Of a stretch of DNA of 64,000 nucleotides, positions 8,637 to 15,628 are shown piece after piece. Every line of letters begins with the position of its first letter. The first letter of the stretch is position 1. The notes under the pieces were generated by a model, which was not told the origin of the DNA, made no database searches, and saw nothing but the letters and a program-made list of their open reading frames with translations. Source of the stretch: JAAYXE01 sp964391195 (GTDB lineage: Bacteria > Chloroflexota > Anaerolineae > Anaerolineales > UBA4823); NCBI GenBank assembly GCA_964391195.1, contig CAYMLG010000016.1, positions 12,959-76,958 of the forward strand. Reading direction: 5' to 3'. Position numbers and translations under genes: made by a program.

Positions 8637-9701
8637 TTGAAAGCTTTCCGAATCCTTGCAAGTGCATTGGTCAGCCTTTCGCTGATCCTTGCAGCCTGTG
8701 GGCCTTCGACCCCGGCTGCTCCAACCGAAACTGAGATGAACCCTGACCTGGTCTTTACCGCTGCGGCAGAGACGGCTTCGGCGATTATGACTGCATCAGC
8801 TCCTCCAACGGCCACTGCTTCGGCCACTCCGACCGAGACATCCATCCCCCCGACCGAGACGACCGCTCCAACCCAGACCGCGGCAACCGAATCGACTCCG
8901 AGCCCGACCACAGGACTATCCGGCGGCGCCAGCTCCTCCGGTGATAGCATGATCTTCGTGAGCGATGTCAGCGTCAACGATGGCGATCCTTTCCAACCGA
9001 ACGATGAATTCCGCAAGACCTGGCAGGTGAAAAACGACGGCTCGACCACCTGGACCAGCGGCTATTCCCTGGTCTTCGTGGGTGGCAACCAGATGGGCGG
9101 TCCTGCCTCCGTGCCGATCCCGCAAGATGTGGCCCCGGGCGGTGTGGTTGAGATCTCAGTCGATCTGACAGCCCCCTCGACCCCCGGTGAGTATATTGGC
9201 TATTGGCGGATGAGCAACGCTCAGGGCCAGTTGTTCAGTAACTCGATCTGGGTTGCGATCACCGTCCCCGGGGAAGGGACGCCGGCAGCCACCGTGACGA
9301 CCACACCGGGCCCTTCGCCGACAAACGGACCTTCGCCCACGCCGGGCGGAGCGACCCTCACGCCCACCCTGTCGGGTACGCCGGTTTCCATCACCGGACT
9401 TTCGCTGGCTGTAGACGAGAATGAAGTGGTGGGCCAGTGCCCGCATAACTTCGTATTCACCGCTCAGTTCACGCTCGAGCAGCGGGCGCGGGTTACCTAC
9501 CAGTTGGAAGTCGTCTCGCGGGTAGAAGGCGTAACCCTGCAGTCTCCCGATCCCGTCACCTCTGAACTAGATGCCGGCACCTACAGCTTTACGTATAATA
9601 TGGAAATCACAAACTCGCTGGATGGCACGGCGACCTTTAAGATCACCTCACCGGTCAGCGCTTCGTCTGCCCCGCTCAACTTCTCCCTCGAGTGCGAGTA
9701 G
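8637..9701 (+). CDS. Lipoprotein with NBR1-type Ig-like domain (paralogue of the preceding gene)
   Basis: The start chosen is TTG 8637, because GAGGAGG lies 6 nt upstream and translation then begins directly with a lipoprotein signal (KAFRILASALVSLSLILAAC). The in-frame ATG at 8565 would put 24 residues before it. The product has 354 residues: signal, Thr-rich linker, Ig-like domain (NDEFRKTWQVKNDGSTTW to APSTPGEYIGYWRM), a second Pro/Thr linker and a C-terminal beta-rich domain of about 110 residues. The post-signal TAAAETAS segment resembles TAAARTVS in the preceding gene, so the two arose by duplication. A possible -10 (TATACT, 8602) lies upstream. Confidence 0.85.
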   Translation: MKAFRILASALVSLSLILAACGPSTPAAPTETEMNPDLVFTAAAETASAIMTASAPPTATASATPTETSIPPTETTAPTQTAATESTPSPTTGLSGGASSSGDSMIFVSDVSVNDGDPFQPNDEFRKTWQVKNDGSTTWTSGYSLVFVGGNQMGGPASVPIPQDVAPGGVVEISVDLTAPSTPGEYIGYWRMSNAQGQLFSNSIWVAITVPGEGTPAATVTTTPGPSPTNGPSPTPGGATLTPTLSGTPVSITGLSLAVDENEVVGQCPHNFVFTAQFTLEQRARVTYQLEVVSRVEGVTLQSPDPVTSELDAGTYSFTYNMEITNSLDGTATFKITSPVSASSAPLNFSLECE

Positions 9702-9722
9702 TTGCCTCTATCCGGCAATGTT

Positions 9723-9757
9723 GGGGGTATTCGACCTGAGGTGGGTCGAATACCCCC
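9723..9757 (+). terminator. Hairpin after the lipoprotein gene cluster
   Basis: A perfect 14-bp stem (GGGGGTATTCGACC and its complement) with a 7-nt loop lies 22 nt after the stop codon. Only two T follow, so termination strength is uncertain. Confidence 0.6.
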
Positions 9758-9786
9758 TTCGAACCGGGCTAGAAAGTTCCCTTTGA

Positions 9787-10989
9787 ATGTCCCAAGATAA
9801 AGTTCGGCTGGCAGAAGCGATCAAAGCTGAGGCCCGAGGTTTGGGGTTTGATCTGGCCGGAGTGACCACGCCCGATCCACCGCCTCACTATCCGGTCTTT
9901 ACCGCCTGGCTCGAGGCGGGCCGCCATGGTGAAATGGGTTACCTGGCAAATGAACGCTCCCGCCTGCGCCGCTCTGACCCCCACGAAATTCTCCCCGAAG
10001 TCCGCTCCATCCTTGTCCTTGGCGTCCGCTACCCCTCGCCCGTGTCTGATGCCTCCCGGCAGAAGGGCGTGGAGGATGAGGCCGGTGCTGTAGAAACAAA
10101 GCAGTACACCGGAAAGATCGCCGCGTATGCCTGGGCGGATGATTATCACGATGTGCTTCCGGAGCGTTTGAAGGCCCTGGTCGCCTTTATCGAAGCTGCG
10201 GTTGGTCACCCGGTCCCCAATCGCTGGTATACGGACACCGGGCCGGTCCTGGAACGCGACCTGGCACAGCGGGCCGGGCTGGGTTGGATCGGCAAGAACA
10301 CCTGCCTGATCAATCCCCAGCAGGGGTCATACTTTTTGTTGGCCGAGATTTTGCTCGGCATCGATCTCGAGCCAGACCTGCCGGTCGTCACCGATCACTG
10401 CGGGACCTGCACCCGCTGCCTGGAGGCCTGCCCGACGGGCTGTATCTTGCCCGATCGCACCCTCGACGCCCGCCGCTGCCTGTCTTACCTGACCATCGAA
10501 TTGAAGGGCGCGATTCCAGAAGACCTGCGCCCGGCCCTCGGCGAGTGGGTCTTTGGCTGTGATATCTGCCAGCAGGTGTGCCCCTGGAACCAGCGTTTTG
10601 CCCAGCCGGAAGGCGATCCTGCATTTTCCCCCCGCCCGGATGTGCCCCGGCCCGACTTAATCCGCGATTTGCAGGAGATCACGCCCGAGGTCTTCAACCG
10701 GCGCTTCAAGGGCAGCCCGGTCAAGCGGGCGAAACGCCGCGGCTATCTGCGGAATGTGGCCGTTTCGCTCGGCAGCCAGGCCGCGGGCTCTCAGGACTCG
10801 GAGGTCGTCGCGGCCCTGGCGGCCGCCCTGCACGATGGGGAGCCTCTCGTCCGCAGGCATACGGCTTGGGCTCTGGGCCAGGTCGGCGGAGAGGCTGCGC
10901 GGAGGCATTTAGCCGCGGCCTTATCCGCCGAGCAGGCCCCCGAGGTCAGAGATGAGATCAGCGCCGCGCTGGGTACAATCGGAAGTTGA
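9787..10989 (+). CDS. queG: Epoxyqueuosine reductase
   Basis: The enzyme catalyses the last step of queuosine synthesis, reducing epoxyqueuosine to queuosine in tRNA wobble position 34, with cobalamin and two 4Fe-4S clusters in the cytosol. The 400-residue protein has the N-terminal QueG domain (ALGVRYPSP, RWYTDTGPVLERDLAQRAGL). Two ferredoxin-like cysteine motifs follow: CGTCTRCLEACPTGC starting at residue 205 and CDICQQVCPWN starting at 258. The C-terminus (about 330-400) carries HEAT-like repeats, normal for this family. No Shine-Dalgarno sequence is obvious before the ATG. No other queuosine gene is nearby. Confidence 0.96.
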   Translation: MSQDKVRLAEAIKAEARGLGFDLAGVTTPDPPPHYPVFTAWLEAGRHGEMGYLANERSRLRRSDPHEILPEVRSILVLGVRYPSPVSDASRQKGVEDEAGAVETKQYTGKIAAYAWADDYHDVLPERLKALVAFIEAAVGHPVPNRWYTDTGPVLERDLAQRAGLGWIGKNTCLINPQQGSYFLLAEILLGIDLEPDLPVVTDHCGTCTRCLEACPTGCILPDRTLDARRCLSYLTIELKGAIPEDLRPALGEWVFGCDICQQVCPWNQRFAQPEGDPAFSPRPDVPRPDLIRDLQEITPEVFNRRFKGSPVKRAKRRGYLRNVAVSLGSQAAGSQDSEVVAALAAALHDGEPLVRRHTAWALGQVGGEAARRHLAAALSAEQAPEVRDEISAALGTIGS

Positions 10990-11030
10990 GCGGTGCAGCC
11001 CCGGCGGGAAATGCCCCGGTGAAACTTTGT

Positions 11031-11036
11031 TATAAT
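11031..11036 (+). promoter_or_regulatory. -10 box 7 nt before the start codon (leaderless start)
   Basis: TATAAT at 11031-11036 lies 7 nt before ATG 11044, which places the expected transcription start on or next to the A of the ATG. No Shine-Dalgarno sequence fits between them. This suggests leaderless translation of the first C39/TPR gene. Confidence 0.5.
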
Positions 11037-11043
11037 CCTCGCT

Positions 11044-12405
11044 ATGTCCAGATTTCGATCGCCTAAAATCTGGCGCACAGCCTTACTCGCTGTCCCCTTG
11101 CTGTGCGTCCTGGCGGGTGTGATTTATTCATTACCCCCGGTGCGCTCGCGTCTTGAGTGGCGGCTGCGGTCGCTGATCACCGAAGTGCGCTATTTCCTCA
11201 ACCCGCCGCAAGAAGTGGTGTTCGTCCCGCAAGGCCAATCCGGCGGCCTGGAGGGTCCCGCGGCCCAGGCGACGATCGAATGGCTCGTCCAGCAGACGCT
11301 TCAAGCCGCGGCCGCCGCGGCGACCCCCACCCCGGAAGCCGTCCAACCGGCTCCCGGTCAAAGCGCCGCCACAACCGAGCCTCCCACACCGGTCCCCACC
11401 GTAGCTCCTACGCCCACGCCGCTCCCGGCTCGGATCACCCTCACCGGATTCCGGCACGAGTACCAGCAGATGAACAACTGCGGTCCGGCAACGCTGTCGA
11501 TGGCCCTCTCCTTTTGGGGTTGGGCCGGCGATCAGACCACTACTCGCAGCTACCTCCGCCCCAACTACCAGCGGGTGGACGACAAGAACGTGAATCCGTC
11601 TGAGATGGTGGCCTATATCGAAGCTCAGACCGGCCTGCAGAGCGTGGCCCGCTTCGGCGGTGACCTGGATTTGCTCAAGCGCTTTCTGGCGGCCGGTTTC
11701 CCGGTGATCATCGAAAAAGGGTTCCAACCCCCCAAAGAAGATTGGATGGGCCACTTCGAACTGCTCAGCGGCTACGATGATGAACTTCAGCAGTTTACTG
11801 CCCAGGATTCCTACATCGGCCCCGATATCCCCGTCTCTTATGCCGAGCTCGCCCAACGTTGGTGGCGCGATTTTAATTACGCCTATGTCGTCCTTTTCCC
11901 GCCTGAACGCCAGGCGGAAGTTTTTGCCATCCTCGGACCCCACGCCGACCCGGTGGAGAATTACCGCTCAGCGGCGGAAAAAGCCCGGGCGGAGATTCCC
12001 AATCTTGCAGGCCGGGATCTGTTCTTTGCCTGGTACAACCTGGGTTCGAGCCTGGTTGGCCTCCAGGATTATCCCGCAGCGGCCCAGGCCTACGACCAGG
12101 CCTTCGCCGTCTACGCCGCCTTGCCCGAAGAAGAACGCCCCTGGCGCACCCTTTGGTACCAGGATGGGCCCTACGCGGCTTACTATCACACCGGCCGTTT
12201 CGAGGATGTCCTCACCCTCGGCAACCAGACCCTGAACAATGTGGGCGGCCCAATCCTGGAGGAATCCTTCTACTGGATGGGGCTGGCGCGCGAGGCCATC
12301 GGTGATATGGAAAAGGCGATTTACGATTTCCAGAAAGCGGTGGAAATCAACCCCTATTCCACCCCGGCCCTCCAGGAACTGGATCGCCTGGGAGTCGCCC
12401 CGTGA
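11044..12405 (+). CDS. Membrane-anchored C39-like cysteine peptidase with TPR repeats
   Basis: The 453-residue protein has an N-terminal membrane segment (about 13-30) and a Pro/Thr/Ala-rich linker (about 90-130). A papain-like C39 peptidase domain follows. C146 in NNCGPATLSMALSFWGW and H237 in WMGHFELLSGYDD are the expected catalytic pair. Residues 310-450 contain tetratricopeptide repeats, for example FFAWYNLGSSLVGLQDYPAA and a final MEKAIYDFQKAVEINP. The topology suggests the peptidase lies outside the cell. Unlike bacteriocin-exporter C39 domains it is not fused to an ABC transporter and none is adjacent. The neighbouring gene is a tandem paralogue. Substrate unknown. Confidence 0.85.
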   Translation: MSRFRSPKIWRTALLAVPLLCVLAGVIYSLPPVRSRLEWRLRSLITEVRYFLNPPQEVVFVPQGQSGGLEGPAAQATIEWLVQQTLQAAAAAATPTPEAVQPAPGQSAATTEPPTPVPTVAPTPTPLPARITLTGFRHEYQQMNNCGPATLSMALSFWGWAGDQTTTRSYLRPNYQRVDDKNVNPSEMVAYIEAQTGLQSVARFGGDLDLLKRFLAAGFPVIIEKGFQPPKEDWMGHFELLSGYDDELQQFTAQDSYIGPDIPVSYAELAQRWWRDFNYAYVVLFPPERQAEVFAILGPHADPVENYRSAAEKARAEIPNLAGRDLFFAWYNLGSSLVGLQDYPAAAQAYDQAFAVYAALPEEERPWRTLWYQDGPYAAYYHTGRFEDVLTLGNQTLNNVGGPILEESFYWMGLAREAIGDMEKAIYDFQKAVEINPYSTPALQELDRLGVAP

Positions 12406-12492
12406 CCCCGGCGTGGAGCGCGGTTGCGAGTTGAAATCCCGGGGTAACACGGCCCGGAGATTTGCTGTTGCTGGGTTATTAGTGGTGAAATC

Positions 12493-13800
12493 ATGCGGAA
12501 ACATATCTGGTTCTATGCTTTATCCGTCCCCGTCTGCCTGCTGCTGGCGGTGATCGTCTATAACCTCCCCCCGGTTTACGATCGCCTGGCCTGGCGGGTG
12601 GACGAGCAAGTGTTGCGATTCAAGTACTGGCTGAACCCGCCGGAAGAAATGGTTTTCGTGCCGGGCCAGCAGCCCGAGGAGGTTGTCGCTTCTCCCTCGC
12701 CGGCTCCTTCGCCGACGCCGCAGCCGTCCTCCACCCCCACTCCGGTTGAGCCGGAGATCACTTCGACCTCGCCGCCCTCGCCTACGCCCACCGCTACGCC
12801 CGAGCCGCTGCCCGCCCAGGTGAGCTTGCAGGGCGTGCGCTATGAGGATCAGCACGGGCGCTTTAATTACTGTGCCCCGGCAACCCTATCGATGGCGCTC
12901 TCTTATTGGGAGTACGATGGGAACCGTGACACCATTGGCCCGGTGATCAAGCCGGACCCCAAAGATAAGAATGTGATGCCCTATGAGATGGAGGAATTCG
13001 TCGAGCAGCACACCGGTCTGCGGGCGGTCACTCGCATCGGCGGCGACCTTGAAGTGATCAAGCGCTTCGTTGCTGCCGGGTACCCGGTGCTGGTGGAGAA
13101 GGGCGTCTACTTCCGCGATATCGGCGGCGTGGTGAGCTGGATGGGGCATTACGAGGTGATCACCGGCTATAATGACGAAGAAGGGGTGTTGATCGGGCAG
13201 GATGCTTATGTCGGTCCGGACCAGCGCCGCCCCTATGACGAATTCATCCGTAGCTGGCGTGCGTTCAATTACACCTACATGGTCATCTACGAGCCGGAGC
13301 AGGAGGCGGAAGTCCTGGCGATCCTCGGCCTGGATGCGGATGAAACCGCCAACGCCCAGCGAGCCGCCCAAAAGGCCTCGGATGAGATCTTTGCCCTCAC
13401 CGGGATCGACCAGTATTTTGCCTGGTTCAACCGCGGTTCCAGCCTGGTTGAGCTTCAGGATTATGCCGGCGCCGCCTCGGCCTATGACGAAGCTTTCCTA
13501 CTTTACCCCTCCATCCCGGAGAAAGACCGCCCCTGGCGGATCCTCTGGTACCAGACCGGCCCCTATTTCGCCTATTTCTATTCGGGCCGTTACTACGACG
13601 TGCTCAACCTGGCAGATAACACCCTGGACACCCTGCAGAGCGAGAAGAACCTGGAGGAGTCCTACTACTGGCGGGCGATGGCGAAAGCCGCCCTCGGCGA
13701 TATGACCGGCGCGGTCGAAGATTACCGCCTGAGCCTGCAATACCACGAGGACTTCCCTCCTGCGCTCTACCAGCTCCAACTGCTGGGATATGCGCCCTAA
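12493..13800 (+). CDS. Membrane-anchored C39-like cysteine peptidase with TPR repeats (tandem paralogue)
   Basis: This 435-residue protein has the same architecture as the preceding one: membrane segment (about 7-25), Pro/Thr/Ser linker (66-108), C39-like peptidase and TPR region. The catalytic candidates are kept, C127 in FNYCAPATLSMALSYW and H219 in WMGHYEVITGYND, so both copies look active. The Gly usually following the cysteine is Ala here. Several segments are nearly the same in both copies (GGDL..(L/I)KRF, DKNV, WFNRGSSLVELQDYAGAA), supporting a tandem duplication. The gap between them is 87 bp and no clear promoter is seen, so they may be co-transcribed. The Shine-Dalgarno sequence is weak. 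Confidence 0.85.
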   Translation: MRKHIWFYALSVPVCLLLAVIVYNLPPVYDRLAWRVDEQVLRFKYWLNPPEEMVFVPGQQPEEVVASPSPAPSPTPQPSSTPTPVEPEITSTSPPSPTPTATPEPLPAQVSLQGVRYEDQHGRFNYCAPATLSMALSYWEYDGNRDTIGPVIKPDPKDKNVMPYEMEEFVEQHTGLRAVTRIGGDLEVIKRFVAAGYPVLVEKGVYFRDIGGVVSWMGHYEVITGYNDEEGVLIGQDAYVGPDQRRPYDEFIRSWRAFNYTYMVIYEPEQEAEVLAILGLDADETANAQRAAQKASDEIFALTGIDQYFAWFNRGSSLVELQDYAGAASAYDEAFLLYPSIPEKDRPWRILWYQTGPYFAYFYSGRYYDVLNLADNTLDTLQSEKNLEESYYWRAMAKAALGDMTGAVEDYRLSLQYHEDFPPALYQLQLLGYAP

Positions 13801-13823
13801 GACTTGCATCTATCTGGAGCGAT

Positions 13824-15068
13824 ATGGTTAAAATTCTGCACTTTGCCGACGCCCATATCGATATGATCAACTATGGACGTCACGACACCCTGTCTGGCCT
13901 GCCCATGCGGGTGATGGACTTCCTCAAGTCGCTCGATACCATTGTCGATGCGGCCATCGAGGAAAAAGTCGACCTCGTCTTGTTTGCCGGAGATGCCTAT
14001 AAAGACCGCAACCCGGCCCCCACGTATCAGCGGGAGTGGGGCCGGCGGATCATGAAGCTATCCCGGGCCGGGATCCCCACCCTGCTGCTGGTCGGCAATC
14101 ACGACCTCTCCCCTGCCATGGGGCGCGCCAACGCTTTGGAGAGCTTCGAGACCCTGGAAGTGCCTCATGTGCGCGTCGTCGATAAACCCATGTTCCTCGG
14201 TCCCGACAATCTGGAGGGTCTGCCTGTTCAGGTGATGGCTCTGCCCTGGATCTCCCGTTCTGGAATGGTGGCTCATCTCGGGCTGCAGGCCTCCCGCCCG
14301 AGCGAAATTTACGAGGAATTGGAAAACCGCCTGACCGAGCTGCTCCACACCTGGTTGGACGAGCGGGTCGATCCCGCCCTCCCGGTGATCCTGGCAGCCC
14401 ATGCCTCGGTTCAGGGGGCCGTATATGGAGGGGAGCGCACCGTGATGCTGGGCGGCGATTTGGTCCTCCCCGGTTCGCTGGTGCGCGACCGGCGGCTGGA
14501 TTATGTCGCCCTGGGGCATATTCACAAACCCCAAAACCTGAACGAAGGCGGGCATCCACCGGTCATCTATCCCGGCTCGATCGAACGGGTGGACTTCGGC
14601 GAAGCCCGGGACACGAAGTATTTCGTCATCGCAGAAGTCGAACGCGGCCAGACGCAGTTCACCTGGCACCCGCTCAAAGAGATCCGGGCGTTCATCGATC
14701 TCTCCTTGTGCCTGGAGTGCAAGGAAGATATTCCCGCCACCATCCTGTCGGCCCTCCCCTCGCCGGAGCAGTTGGAAGGAGCGATCGTCCGCCTGGTGCT
14801 TGAGTATCCCCGCGATTGGGAACCCCTGATTGACGAAGCCGCTCTGCGCCAGCATGCGGCATCCTGTTTCGAGTTCCACCTGGTCAAGCGGCCCAAGGTG
14901 GATGCGCGCGTCCGTTTGCCCGAAAATCAGGCGGTAGGCAGCCTCACGCACCTGGAACTTCTTGACCTGTATTTACGTTCAAGTCATGTACCGTCACAGG
15001 ACCACGAAGCCCTGAGCAAATTGGCCGAAGAAGTGATTCATGAGGTCGAATCCGGGCCGGAGCAGTGA
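13824..15068 (+). CDS. sbcD: SbcD/Mre11-type DNA exonuclease subunit
   Basis: The protein (414 residues) is a calcineurin-like metallophosphoesterase of the SbcD/Mre11 group, which with the SbcC/Rad50 ATPase processes DNA ends and hairpins. All phosphoesterase motifs are visible: FADAHID near the N-terminus, LVLFAGDAYKDR, LLLVGNHDLSP, ILAAHASV and ALGHIHKPQ. After about residue 290 comes the DNA-capping and partner-binding region. GGAGCG precedes the ATG. No SbcC gene follows, although the two are usually adjacent, so the partner must be elsewhere or absent. Confidence 0.9.
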   Translation: MVKILHFADAHIDMINYGRHDTLSGLPMRVMDFLKSLDTIVDAAIEEKVDLVLFAGDAYKDRNPAPTYQREWGRRIMKLSRAGIPTLLLVGNHDLSPAMGRANALESFETLEVPHVRVVDKPMFLGPDNLEGLPVQVMALPWISRSGMVAHLGLQASRPSEIYEELENRLTELLHTWLDERVDPALPVILAAHASVQGAVYGGERTVMLGGDLVLPGSLVRDRRLDYVALGHIHKPQNLNEGGHPPVIYPGSIERVDFGEARDTKYFVIAEVERGQTQFTWHPLKEIRAFIDLSLCLECKEDIPATILSALPSPEQLEGAIVRLVLEYPRDWEPLIDEAALRQHAASCFEFHLVKRPKVDARVRLPENQAVGSLTHLELLDLYLRSSHVPSQDHEALSKLAEEVIHEVESGPEQ

Positions 15069-15111
15069 CCGCGGGCTGGCGCGGGCTGCCCATCCGATCT
15101 CTGCATTTCAC

Positions 15112-15140
15112 TTGCCCCTCCTATCAGGGCGTGCTATACT
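15112..15140 (+). promoter_or_regulatory. Promoter of the yqeY-pgpH-ybeY cluster
   Basis: TTGCCC and TATACT are separated by 17 bp. The expected transcription start is near 15147, about 30 nt before the ATG of the YqeY gene. Confidence 0.55.
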
Positions 15141-15176
15141 CGTTAGGAACTGGGAAAAAGGCCATCAGAGGACTTC

Positions 15177-15620
15177 ATGGGCAAAAAGACTGATCTGGAA
15201 AACGCTCTGAGAGACGCAATGCGGGCCAAGGACGAACTCCGCAAGCGCACGCTCCGCATGGTGATTTCGTCCATCCGGTTGGCCGAAGTGGAAAAAGGAC
15301 GTCCTCTGGATGATCCGGAAGTGCTCGCTGTGCTCCAGAAGGAAGTCAAATCTCGTCAAGAATCGCTTGCCGAAGCGCAGAATGCCGGCCGCGCCGAGCT
15401 GGCCAGCCAGGCTGAGGATGAAATCCGGGTTTTACAAGAGTACCTGCCAGAGCCACTTTCTCCCGAAGAACTCGAAAACCTGGTCCGCCAGGCGATCTCC
15501 GAAGTGGGGGCGACCTCGTTGCGTGAGATGGGCCAGGTGATGAAAGTGCTGATCCCTCGTCTCCAGGGTCGGGCCTCGGGAGACCAGGCCAGCCAAACTG
15601 TTCGCCGGCTTTTGCAGTAA
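15177..15620 (+). CDS. yqeY: GatB/YqeY domain protein
   Basis: The 147-residue cytosolic protein covers the GatB/YqeY domain, which resembles the tRNA-binding tail of amidotransferase subunit GatB. Typical features are the N-terminal DLENALRDAMRAKDELRKRT, the middle ILQEYLPEPLSPEELE-like stretch and a C-terminal MGQVMKVLIPRLQGRASG helix pair. The function of free-standing YqeY is not settled; a role in tRNA-dependent amidation or quality control is inferred from the fold. It starts a tight run with PgpH (8 nt), YbeY (10 nt) and DgkA, an order also seen in Firmicutes, where PhoH usually sits in the cluster too. Confidence 0.92.
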   Translation: MGKKTDLENALRDAMRAKDELRKRTLRMVISSIRLAEVEKGRPLDDPEVLAVLQKEVKSRQESLAEAQNAGRAELASQAEDEIRVLQEYLPEPLSPEELENLVRQAISEVGATSLREMGQVMKVLIPRLQGRASGDQASQTVRRLLQ

Positions 15621-15628
15621 AAACGCAT

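Noticed and set aside
9720..9790. tRNA-like GGTTCGAA pattern near the strong hairpin
   Set aside because: The sequence does not fold into a cloverleaf; the TTCGAA lies next to a terminator-like stem. No other tRNA was found in the window.
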